NCBI GenBank assembly: GCA_017557475.1
Contig: JAFYYO010000381.1
Coordinates: 1 to 6,703, forward strand
Source of the DNA: Bacteroidaceae bacterium
GTDB lineage: Bacteria; Bacteroidota; Bacteroidia; Bacteroidales; Bacteroidaceae
DNA: 6,703 bases
Reading direction: 5' to 3'
The translations under genes were made by a program, and so were the position numbers. Shown piece by piece: positions 1 to 4,747 of the stretch (positions are counted from its first letter, which is position 1; each line of letters starts with the position of its first letter). The notes under the pieces were generated by a model. The model was not told where the DNA came from and did no database searches. It saw only the letters and a program-made list of their open reading frames with translations.

Positions 1-153
1 AGTGAGGTATTCTTCAATGTGTTCACCATCATTGGATGCTTGCAGGTATTTAAAATCACGAATGGGACGTAATAATGATGTTATACGTATATAATATTCT
101 TGAATCTTTTTCTGCTGAGCACCATACTCTTCCAAAGCCTTAAAAATGTTCAT
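1..153 (-). CDS. Unrecognised protein, N-terminal fragment (runs off left edge)
   Basis: An open frame on the minus strand begins at an ATG (151-153) and continues without a stop to the window edge, giving 51 residues. It starts MNIFKALEEYGAQQ and contains KKIQEYYIRITSLLRPIRDF. It is rich in charged and aromatic residues (E, K, Y, F) and looks helical, with no signal peptide or membrane segment, so a cytoplasmic protein is likely. I do not recognise the family. Support for it being real: a good TAnnTTTG promoter element lies 22 bases upstream of the start, a terminator-like hairpin isolates it from upstream transcription, and codon use is ordinary. It could be a short protein, since the C-terminus is not visible. 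Confidence 0.6.
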   Translation of the reverse strand, partial: MNIFKALEEYGAQQKKIQEYYIRITSLLRPIRDFKYLQASNDGEHIEEYLT

Positions 154-174
154 TGTTATAGGATTTATTTGGAA

Positions 175-209
175 CAAAAGTACAAATAAATTCAATATCT
201 CCCCCCAAA
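175..209 (-). promoter_or_regulatory. Bacteroidetes-type promoter for the left-edge gene
   Basis: On the minus strand, TACTTTTG (175-182) matches the -7 consensus TAnnTTTG exactly. A TTTG at 206-209 could be the -33 element, but the spacer is 23 bp, longer than the usual 19-21, so the -33 assignment is weak. The ATG at 153 would have a leader of roughly 15 bases. Confidence 0.5.
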
Positions 210-210
210 A

Positions 211-252
211 AAGAAAATAAAAAAGGAAACATTGTTTCACAACAACATTTCC
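211..252 (-). terminator. Rho-independent terminator-like hairpin, minus strand
   Basis: Bases 225-236 pair with 241-252 (10 of 12 positions) around a 4-base loop. Read on the minus strand the stem is followed at once by a T-rich run (TTTTTTATTTTCTT). This would stop transcripts coming from the right, just before the promoter of the left-edge gene. It is the second such hairpin after the operon terminator at 514-545. Confidence 0.55.
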
Positions 253-355
253 TAACCTAAATATTATGCTAAAATGAAAAAAATAAGAGAGTGTGTTTGT
301 TACACTAACTACAGTATTAAACACATTGCTTTTGCTCTTTTAGGGAGAATTTAAT

Positions 356-496
356 TCACACGCAGAAGCGAAAGTTCATGCTCCATGGAGTAAACGCAAA
401 TACATCACGGAGAAGAAGCCTACGCTCCATGTTAAAATGCCAAACGACACGTGTACTTATCGCCAACGACACACGCGTCGTTTGTAATTTACCCAT
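356..496 (-). CDS. Possible 46-aa small ORF, doubtful
   Basis: A minus-strand frame runs from an ATG at 494-496 to a TGA at 356-358. It encodes 46 residues beginning MGKLQTTRVSLAIS and ending SMNFRFCV, basic and mildly hydrophobic. It sits between two minus-strand terminator-like hairpins. Against it: no TAnnTTTG element is seen close upstream, the segment is palindromic, and the opposite strand is also open with a similar translated pattern (QTTRV...TRVV on both strands), as expected for a palindrome and not for selection on a protein. It may be part of a dispersed non-coding repeat. Confidence 0.18.
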   Translation of the reverse strand: MGKLQTTRVSLAISTRVVWHFNMERRLLLRDVFAFTPWSMNFRFCV

Positions 497-505
497 GTGT
501 CGTTT
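442..505. repeat. 64-bp imperfect palindrome with four AACGAC motifs
   Basis: Outer arms AAACGACAC (442-450) and GTGTCGTTT (497-505) are perfect complements and extend inward to 12 positions with one G-T pair. Inner arms AACGAC (465-470) and GTCGTT (477-482) enclose a 6-base loop. The result is a nested dyad with an unpaired middle section, lying just past the operon terminator on the minus strand. It could be a dispersed intergenic palindromic element or a structured RNA. Confidence 0.6.
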
Positions 506-506
506 T

Positions 507-545
507 ACAACAAAAGAAGGCACTACCAATTGGCGGTGCCTTCTT
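507..545 (-). terminator. Terminator after the bamD-omega-DUF4293 cluster
   Basis: A perfect 10-bp stem (514-523 with 536-545, AAGAAGGCAC/GTGCCTTCTT) encloses a 12-base loop. On the minus strand it is followed by TTTTGTTG. It begins 24 bases after the DUF4293 stop codon, where an operon-ending terminator is expected. The plus-strand side has no T-run, so it is mainly one-directional. Confidence 0.75.
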
Positions 546-568
546 CCTTATATATATAATAATGTGTC

Positions 569-1060
569 TTAGCGCAGGCGGTCGAGCGAGCGAACCAGCA
601 TCTCATCCTTCAGTATGCCTCTGAATGCAAGATAAAGCATGATGAGGGCTGCAAAGGGAAGAGCTGCTGCCCAATGAGGACGATAAAGATTCGATGATGG
701 GTCTAGCAGATAGAGGCAAATGATGCCATAAGCTATGTACCAGAACACCAACAGTATCATGCAAAAGGTCGCCACTCTCATCTGCAAGGCTCGATGCTTG
801 AAGAGCCAGATGTCGATGAAGACCAAGCCTGTTGTGATGACGAGAATTCCCATCAAGACTGGGCAGTAGTAGAACACATGCTTGCCTTCGCTGACAAGCC
901 AAAGGTTATACATATCCACCTGAGAATAGCTGTCAAAGAAGCTGTTCATCGTGCTTACCTGATTGTCGCCAACCATGAAGTGGGCAATTGGCAAGCAGAG
1001 GCAGGCTAAGCAGAAAGCAAAGGCCAGGAGCAGGAAGATGGTTTGTATGCGCTGAATCAT
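569..1060 (-). CDS. DUF4293 family integral membrane protein
   Basis: The protein has 163 residues and starts MIQRIQTIFLLL, the usual start of this Bacteroidetes-specific family. Four hydrophobic segments are visible at about 8-29, 64-86, 96-118 and 129-147. The C-terminus carries the family's KDE-LVRSLDRLR tail (151-163), likely cytoplasmic. The function of DUF4293 proteins is unknown. The frame stays open upstream to 1345, but I chose the ATG at 1058-1060: it gives the family start, and the upstream extension is only the omega gene read in another frame (low-complexity S/R-rich). The gene follows the omega gene after 46 bp on the same strand and is very probably cotranscribed. The leader just before the start can pair with an upstream hairpin arm, see 1063-1115. 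Confidence 0.88.
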   Translation of the reverse strand: MIQRIQTIFLLLAFAFCLACLCLPIAHFMVGDNQVSTMNSFFDSYSQVDMYNLWLVSEGKHVFYYCPVLMGILVITTGLVFIDIWLFKHRALQMRVATFCMILLVFWYIAYGIICLYLLDPSSNLYRPHWAAALPFAALIMLYLAFRGILKDEMLVRSLDRLR

Positions 1061-1062
1061 CC

Positions 1063-1115
1063 TTAGTCGATATAACAATACCTTGACTAATCCAAGCCGG
1101 CTTGAATTAGTCGAG
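1063..1115 (-). promoter_or_regulatory. Alternative RNA hairpins at the omega/DUF4293 junction
   Basis: In the minus-strand transcript, GACTAAT (1106-1112) pairs with ATTAGTC (1085-1091). The stem continues through a U-G pair and CAAG/CTTG to a CCGG loop, making a near-continuous 12-bp stem over the omega stop codon (1107-1109). The same TTAGTC arm is complementary to a second GACTAA (1063-1068) that ends three bases before the DUF4293 ATG, so two exclusive folds are possible. No T-run follows, so this is not a classic terminator. Confidence 0.5.
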
Positions 1116-1445
1116 CAGAGTTGTGGTCTCTTTGCTGGGGTTGCGATAGTAGATCTTGCCGTCGATGAACTCCTGAGTAGCCATGAGGGTTGCTTTGGGG
1201 AGCTTCTCATAGTAACGGCTGATTTCAATCTGTTCGCGGTTCTCGAAGACCTCGTCGAGGTTGTCCTGAGTGCTTGCGAACTCGGAGAGTTTCTTGCTGA
1301 GTTCCTGCTTGATGTCGGCAGATATCTGATTGGCGCGCTTGCCAATGATAACGACGCTTTCGTAGATGTTGCCTGTCTCTTCGCAGAGGCTCATGGGGTC
1401 TCTGTTGACTGTGTCGTTGGGGGCTTGTGTTTTCTTGTAATCCAT
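1107..1445 (-). CDS. rpoZ: DNA-directed RNA polymerase omega subunit (Bacteroidetes Rpb6/RpoZ type)
   Basis: The protein has 112 residues and begins MDYKKTQAPNDTV. The region NIYESVVIIGKRANQIS (about 26-42) is the conserved omega/Rpb6 helix with its RANQI core. FENREQIEISRYYEKLP (68-84) and the tail with YYRNPSKE (99-106) match the Bacteroidetes version of the family. Omega binds the beta-prime subunit and helps assemble and stabilise core RNA polymerase. The frame can be extended five codons to a TTG at 1458-1460, but the ATG at 1443-1445 gives the usual MDYKK start. It lies 109 bp after bamD and 46 bp before the DUF4293 gene. No good TAnnTTTG promoter is seen in the bamD gap (best is TAAAATTG, one mismatch, no -33), so it is probably read from the bamD promoter. 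The stop codon is buried in a strong hairpin. Confidence 0.9.
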   Translation of the reverse strand: MDYKKTQAPNDTVNRDPMSLCEETGNIYESVVIIGKRANQISADIKQELSKKLSEFASTQDNLDEVFENREQIEISRYYEKLPKATLMATQEFIDGKIYYRNPSKETTTLLD

Positions 1446-1484
1446 AACTTTATTTGACAATTTTACGATTTTCTATTTAGTTAC

Positions 1485-1554
1485 TGTTGTCTGTTGTCCG
1501 TTCTCGGATGCTTTTGCACCAAGGCGCACTTTTAATGTGCGGAGGTCTGTTGTC
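1485..1554. repeat. TGTTGTC heptamer repeats in the bamD-omega gap
   Basis: Two adjoining copies of TGTTGTC lie at 1485-1491 and 1492-1498, and a third at 1548-1554 directly beside the bamD stop codon. The 11-mer GTCTGTTGTCC is present at 1489-1499 and 1545-1555. Between them lies a weak 5-bp hairpin (CGCAC 1525-1529 / GTGCG 1537-1541) without a T-run, so not a terminator. The 7-bp unit matches the period of the repeats at 3563-3597 and 3641-3668. Confidence 0.65.
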
Positions 1555-2421
1555 CTATTCATCGTCTTCTTTGAGCATGACGCCTTTCCTTTCGACGACT
1601 TTCTCCGAGTACTTCAGGATGGAGTTTGCTTCCTTCAGATACTGGCTTTCCGGATAGTCATTCTGGAAGGCATAATATTCGTCGATGGCATCGCGAAAGC
1701 GTTCCACTCGCTTCTCTTCCACACTTTGCCTTGCCAGTTGATACTTTGCTCTCAGGGCAAGGATGGAGAGTTCTTCGCGAAGCTTTGCAGAGGCATAGGG
1801 ATAGTCCTTCAGGGCATTCTGGGCTGTGACCACGCAAGCCTCATAGTTGTTGCCGCCATAGATGCTGTTGAGCGTATAAGTTCCGAGGTCGAAGTAGAGT
1901 TTTGCTGCCAGATATTCCTTCTCCACAAGCTTGTCTTGCATGGCAAAGATGATTTCGTGAACCTGCTCTTTCAGCGTCGTTTCCGGACAATGGTCGAGGA
2001 AGTCCTGGAACTCCTTGATGGCTTCCATTGTGCTCGACTGGTCAAGGCGAACATCCGGAGTCTGCTTATAGAGTGAATAGCCGCTGTTGAAGCGAGCCAT
2101 CTCCATATAGCTGCCCTTGGGATAGAGTTCGTAGTACTTCTTGAAGAACATGACTGCCGACTCATAATCCTTTGCCTTCAGGTTGCTCTCTCCAAGCATG
2201 TAGAGGCTCTCTTCTCCGTAGGAAGTGCCTTTCAAGGGAGCCAACAGCAAGCTGAACAACTCTGAAGCCTGACGATAATGACCGCTGGCATAGAGGGCTT
2301 TGGCTGCCTCGTACTTGTATTCGTAGTCGTTGCTTTTGAGCACGTTAGAGTACTCAGTGCAGGAAACGAATAGCAGAGAGCAAGTTGCAAGGAGCAGGAA
2401 TATACGACGACTCATACTCAT
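1555..2421 (-). CDS. bamD: Outer membrane protein assembly factor BamD (lipoprotein)
   Basis: With the ATG at 2419-2421 the protein has 288 residues. A signal peptide MSMSRRIFLLLATCSLLFVSC ends at a lipobox-like cysteine (Cys21), indicating a lipoprotein; the -3 Phe is slightly unusual. TPR-like helix pairs follow at about 34-66, 71-103, 108-145 and 165-265. They include YPKGSYMEMARFNSGYSLYK and the RLDQSSTMEAIKEFQDFLDH stretch typical of BamD/YfiO. BamD sits on the periplasmic face of the outer membrane and, with BamA, inserts beta-barrel proteins. A second ATG at 2413-2415 would give 286 residues. An upstream TTG at 2431-2433 lies inside the promoter -7 element and is excluded. The gene leads a cluster with the omega and DUF4293 genes, as is common in Bacteroidetes. 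Confidence 0.9.
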   Translation of the reverse strand: MSMSRRIFLLLATCSLLFVSCTEYSNVLKSNDYEYKYEAAKALYASGHYRQASELFSLLLAPLKGTSYGEESLYMLGESNLKAKDYESAVMFFKKYYELYPKGSYMEMARFNSGYSLYKQTPDVRLDQSSTMEAIKEFQDFLDHCPETTLKEQVHEIIFAMQDKLVEKEYLAAKLYFDLGTYTLNSIYGGNNYEACVVTAQNALKDYPYASAKLREELSILALRAKYQLARQSVEEKRVERFRDAIDEYYAFQNDYPESQYLKEANSILKYSEKVVERKGVMLKEDDE

Positions 2422-2430
2422 ATCAGGGCG

Positions 2431-2462
2431 CAAAGATATATCTTTTTGCGTTCTCTGCCAAA
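2431..2462 (-). promoter_or_regulatory. Bacteroidetes-type promoter of bamD
   Basis: On the minus strand, TTTG (2459-2462), a 20-bp spacer and TATCTTTG (2431-2438) match the -33/-7 consensus exactly in both boxes and in spacing. The -7 box ends only 9 bases before the ATG at 2421, so the mRNA would be leaderless or nearly so. Confidence 0.75.
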
Positions 2463-2473
2463 AGAGTTAACAG

Positions 2474-2499
2474 AAAAAAGTGCCTTTAGGCACATTTTT
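2474..2499 (-). terminator. Terminator after the GH130 gene
   Basis: GTGCC (2480-2484) pairs with GGCAC (2489-2493) around a TTTA loop. It is flanked by A and T runs on both sides, so it could work in both directions. On the minus strand it starts within about 5 bases of the GH130 stop codon and ends in TTTTTT. It separates the PPTase-GH130 transcript from the bamD promoter. Confidence 0.75.
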
Positions 2500-3634
2500 A
2501 CTTTTTTTGAGGGTCGTAAACAGCCATTCCGACGAACGAATCGGCACAGCCATAGAACAAATACCACTTGCCCTTATAGGGCACAAGGCCTTCGGTGAAG
2601 ACTGTTCCTTGAGGATATTGTCCACTCTTCTCGAAGTCGTCTTCGGGATAGAAATATGGCTCATCCAGTCGGTCAATAAGCTTCGTGGGGTCTTTCAACG
2701 AAAAGAGTGCCTGCCCAGCACAATAAGCTCCTGAAGCATAGTGCTGGTCGCCATTCTCCCCTCCCCTGTTCTTGCCGTTGTAGAAGAGCATGATGCCCTT
2801 CTTCGTCTTGATGGCTGGAGGTCCGCACTCCACAAGTTGGCTGTCGAAATAGCCTTTCCTCGTGTCCATCACATGCAAGAGTTTGCCGTCTGGAGCCAGC
2901 ATGGGTTCCCAATGAATCAAGTCCTCGCTGGTCGCGATATTGACGAAGTTCTCGCCCCAATACATCATGTATTTGCCTTTGATGCGAGCAATCACTTGGC
3001 GGCCATTCTTCATCTCAGTCACGATAGAGCCGGACTTCGAGTAGCCTTTGCTCAACTGACTTTTGTGCTCATCAGAGAAGATGGGACCATGCTTTGTCCA
3101 ATGAACGAGGTCGCGACTTGTGGCAACGCTCAGCCGAGCCAGTTTGTGGTTCCAACTAGTGTAGGTCATCACATAAAGCCCGTCTTCGGTCATGCAGACT
3201 CTGGGGTCTTCGCAGCCACCGGGACAGTCGAAGTCCGTCCATTCATCGCCTCCAGGATAGAGCACAGGAGCACCATGATGCTGGAAGTGGATGCCGTCTT
3301 CGCTGTAGGCATAGCCGATTCTGGAAGTCCTCGAACCGATGCCTTTGGCGATGTTATCCTCAGCCCGATAGAGCAAGGCAATGCCGCCATTGATGATGGT
3401 CGCAGCAGGATTGAAGGTGTCGCTGTTCTCCCATTGAGCCACCCGGCCATGCATCGGACAGAAGAAGCGACTGCTTGTGTCCGGACTCACCACAGGATTG
3501 GCTCCAACAGGCCGCTCAAAGCCCAGCCAAGCCCACTTTTTCTCGGAGTTGGGAACCTGCGCAAAAGTGAAAAGCGAAAAGTGAAAAATGAAAAATGTAA
3601 GGCAGATTGCCCGAACAATGCTAAGCGTTTTCAT
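2498..3634 (-). CDS. Secreted GH130-like glycosidase (beta-mannosidase or mannoside phosphorylase)
   Basis: The protein has 378 residues. A signal peptide with core TFFIFHFSLFTF (13-24) should be cleaved near Ala25-Gln26, placing the enzyme in the periplasm or outside. The rest resembles the five-bladed propeller of glycoside hydrolase family 130: FNPAATI (74-80), ALLYRAEDN (86-94), the GCEDPRV core (140-146) with the likely general acid Asp143, SATSRDLVHW-type blade repeats (170-179 and 234-242), and YWGENF, FDSQLVECGPPA, MLFYNGKNRGG later. GH130 members split or hydrolyse beta-mannosides, with phosphorylases mostly cytoplasmic. The signal peptide and Glu228/Asp264, which may correspond to the catalytic base residues of Bacteroides beta-1,2-mannosidases, lean towards a hydrolase; this is inference. 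It lies 28 bp after the PPTase gene, with no promoter between, and is followed by a terminator. The start ATG at 3632-3634 is the only one giving the full signal peptide. Confidence 0.85.
   Translation of the reverse strand: MKTLSIVRAICLTFFIFHFSLFTFAQVPNSEKKWAWLGFERPVGANPVVSPDTSSRFFCPMHGRVAQWENSDTFNPAATIINGGIALLYRAEDNIAKGIGSRTSRIGYAYSEDGIHFQHHGAPVLYPGGDEWTDFDCPGGCEDPRVCMTEDGLYVMTYTSWNHKLARLSVATSRDLVHWTKHGPIFSDEHKSQLSKGYSKSGSIVTEMKNGRQVIARIKGKYMMYWGENFVNIATSEDLIHWEPMLAPDGKLLHVMDTRKGYFDSQLVECGPPAIKTKKGIMLFYNGKNRGGENGDQHYASGAYCAGQALFSLKDPTKLIDRLDEPYFYPEDDFEKSGQYPQGTVFTEGLVPYKGKWYLFYGCADSFVGMAVYDPQKK
3563..3597 (-). repeat. Five 7-bp tandem repeats encoding the GH130 signal peptide core
   Basis: On the plus strand the units are AAAAGTG, AAAAGCG, AAAAGTG, AAAAATG and AAAAATG, contiguous and without gaps. 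Read as coding sequence on the minus strand they give residues 13-24 (TFFIFHFSLFTF), the hydrophobic core of the signal peptide. A change by one unit would shift the frame. Confidence 0.85.
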
Positions 3635-3640
3635 ATGACT

Positions 3641-3668
3641 CTTATCTATTATCTGTTATCTATTAACT
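3641..3668. repeat. Four 7-bp tandem repeats between PPTase and GH130 genes
   Basis: Units CTTATCT, ATTATCT, GTTATCT and ATTAACT are contiguous. The tract fills most of the 28-bp intergenic gap, and the PPTase stop codon (3663-3665) falls in the last, most degenerate unit, so the last residues of the PPTase lie at the tract's edge. Confidence 0.75.
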
Positions 3669-4253
3669 CTTGAACGCTTTCGTATAAATATAGTTTCTTT
3701 CTCTGTTTTCAATGGTTTCAAGCTCGATTCCCTGCAGTTTCTCAGGGCTGAGGACTGAGTGGAGGTCATCGACTATGCCTGTTCCGAGGAGCTTCAGGAC
3801 AGCCTCTTTCTGCGTCCAGAGGCGAGTGAAAGCGATGTCTGGACTTTCGGCAGAGAAGATTGCTTCTGTTTCTTCCAGGCTCATTGTATGGCGAACAAGG
3901 TCGGGCTTGGCTTTTCGGATGTACTCGATGTCGAGTCCACAAGGCTGGTCGGCGATGAAGCAACCCACGGCTTCCCTGCAATGACTGATGCTGAAAAAGA
4001 GTTCAGGATATCCTTTAAGGAAAGGTTTCCCGTATTCATTATAAATAAATGAGGGAGAGTCGTTTATGTTAAAGCGTTCACGCAGCCCATGAAGAAGCTG
4101 ACTATAGCCCATCGCACACTCTTTCCTCCCCTGCAGATGCTTGAATCGCAGCGCCTGTTCACGTCGCCAACGAGGCAGAGAAGCAATTAGTTCCTCCGTC
4201 TGCTGCTCGCCCATTTCCGCGAGCTGGTCGTATATGCAGAGTATTGATTTCAT
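3663..4253 (-). CDS. 4'-phosphopantetheinyl transferase, Sfp type
   Basis: The protein has 196 residues and the motif set of the Sfp/Gsp/HetI-type superfamily. These are YGKPFL (74-79), FFSISH (86-91), GLDIEYI (106-112, with metal-binding Asp108 and Glu110) and LWTQKEAVLKLLGTG (145-159, with Glu150 and Lys154). An N-terminal RRxQALRF patch (30-37) is also typical. Such enzymes move the phosphopantetheine arm of coenzyme A onto a serine of acyl or peptidyl carrier proteins in the cytoplasm. The length is slightly below Bacillus Sfp, but all key residues are present. The partner carrier protein is not in this window, so whether it serves fatty acid, polyene or peptide synthesis cannot be told. 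It is the first gene of a two-gene unit with the secreted GH130 enzyme, an odd functional pairing, and has two candidate promoters upstream. Confidence 0.9.
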   Translation of the reverse strand: MKSILCIYDQLAEMGEQQTEELIASLPRWRREQALRFKHLQGRKECAMGYSQLLHGLRERFNINDSPSFIYNEYGKPFLKGYPELFFSISHCREAVGCFIADQPCGLDIEYIRKAKPDLVRHTMSLEETEAIFSAESPDIAFTRLWTQKEAVLKLLGTGIVDDLHSVLSPEKLQGIELETIENRERNYIYTKAFKS

Positions 4254-4266
4254 AGTTTTCGAGACA

Positions 4267-4297
4267 CAAAGTTACGAATAAGCGAGCATATTACAAA
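4267..4297 (-). promoter_or_regulatory. Proximal promoter of the PPTase-GH130 unit
   Basis: On the minus strand, TTTG (4294-4297), a 19-bp spacer and TAACTTTG (4267-4274) match the Bacteroidetes consensus fully. The start codon at 4253 lies 13 bases past the -7 box, so the leader is very short. Confidence 0.75.
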
Positions 4298-4353
4298 AGG
4301 AAAACCAAAGTTTTTCTTTTTATTGTCGAGCGAAAGTAAGTTCGACCGCAGGT

Positions 4354-4385
4354 CAAAGTTACGAAGTTCTGCCATATTCTCCAAA
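4354..4385 (-). promoter_or_regulatory. Distal promoter of the PPTase-GH130 unit
   Basis: A second consensus match lies 87 bp further upstream: TTTG (4382-4385), 20 bp, TAACTTTG (4354-4361). The 12-mer CAAAGTTACGAA is shared by both -7 regions (4267-4278 and 4354-4365). A transcript from here would have a leader of about 95 bases with small hairpins (GTCGA 4325-4329 / TCGAC 4342-4346, or GACC 4344-4347 / GGTC 4351-4354). Confidence 0.55.
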
Positions 4386-4433
4386 CATTACGACAGAAAA
4401 AAGGGATAAGAAGACAATGTTTTGATTTTCAGC

Positions 4434-4609
4434 ACACCTGGCCAGGTTGTCAGATTAGGCGTGGCTAATTGGTCAACTAGGCGTGGCTAATTGGTCAACT
4501 AGGCGTGGCTAATTGATCAACTAGGCGTGGCTAATTTGCAAACTAGGCGTGTTATGTTTGCAATCATAACGTGTTATGTTCGCCATCATAACGTGGAATG
4601 TTTGGCGAC
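4434..4609. repeat. Tandem array of 22-bp repeats, seven to eight units
   Basis: The unit starts TAGGCGTGGCTAATT. Units lie at 4456-4477, 4478-4499, 4500-4521 and 4522-4543; the first two are identical, the third has one change, and the fourth is changed in its last third. Three more diverged units keep the exact 22-bp register at 4544-4565, 4566-4587 and 4588-4609; the last two begin ATAACGTG. A weak further unit (12 of 22 matches) precedes at 4434-4455. There are no unique spacers, so this is not CRISPR. In units 5-7, GTTATG and CATAAC (4551-4556/4565-4570 and 4573-4578/4587-4592) can form hairpins. The array lies upstream of both divergent promoters. Confidence 0.85.
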
Positions 4610-4714
4610 ACTTCTGGAATCGATTATTCCCTTCTGCTTTCTTACGATATAACCTCACTTTACAGGTCGCCTCATTCTTTTGCTCGTGTTTTAACAATAA
4701 TTAACAGGTGGGGG

Positions 4715-4747
4715 TAATGTTAACATTAATTATATTCCGTAACTTTG
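4715..4747 (+). promoter_or_regulatory. Promoter of the FISUMP gene with overlapping 14-bp palindrome
   Basis: TAACTTTG (4740-4747) matches the -7 consensus exactly and lies 30 bases before the start codon. The -33 position has only a poor match (TGTT-like) and is covered by a perfect palindrome TAATGTTAACATTA (4715-4728), a candidate operator. The TTAACA motif recurs just upstream (4691-4696 and 4701-4706). A poor -33 box under a palindrome suggests dependence on an activator or control by a repressor. Confidence 0.6.

Larger units (their letters stand above)
154..568. other. 415-bp intergenic region: two terminators, a palindrome and a doubtful small ORF
   Basis: This gap lies between two minus-strand genes. 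From left to right it holds the promoter of the left gene (175-209), an AT-rich terminator hairpin (211-252), an AT-rich stretch without clear features (253-355), a 46-codon minus-strand ORF (356-496) overlapping a 64-bp imperfect palindrome (442-505), and the terminator of the DUF4293 operon (507-545). A 10-bp palindrome CTCCATGGAG is at 381-390, and GCTCCATG recurs at 380-387 and 424-431. No tRNA or known RNA family is evident. Confidence 0.6.

Noticed and set aside
378..572. Plus-strand 64-codon open frame
   Set aside because: It runs through the palindrome and the minus-strand terminator, has no promoter or leader signal, and its QTTRV...TRVV pattern mirrors the minus-strand reading of the same palindrome. 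It ends inside the 3' end of the DUF4293 gene.
1061..1345. Upstream extension of the DUF4293 frame by 95 codons
   Set aside because: The extra residues are S/R/T-rich low complexity produced by reading the omega gene in another frame; the family starts at MIQRIQT.
1446..1460. Longer omega protein from a TTG start (MSNKV...)
   Set aside because: The ATG five codons later gives the standard MDYKK start of the Bacteroidetes family.
1525..1541. Terminator between bamD and the omega gene
   Set aside because: The stem is only 5 bp and no T-run follows on the minus strand; cotranscription is more likely.
2741..3673. Plus-strand 310-codon frame antisense to the GH130 gene
   Set aside because: The minus-strand product has clear GH130 motifs, while the antisense product shows no domain, no promoter and no leader. 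It is a codon-bias shadow.
4434..4609. CRISPR array
   Set aside because: The 22-bp units adjoin one another with no unique spacers, and no cas gene is present.
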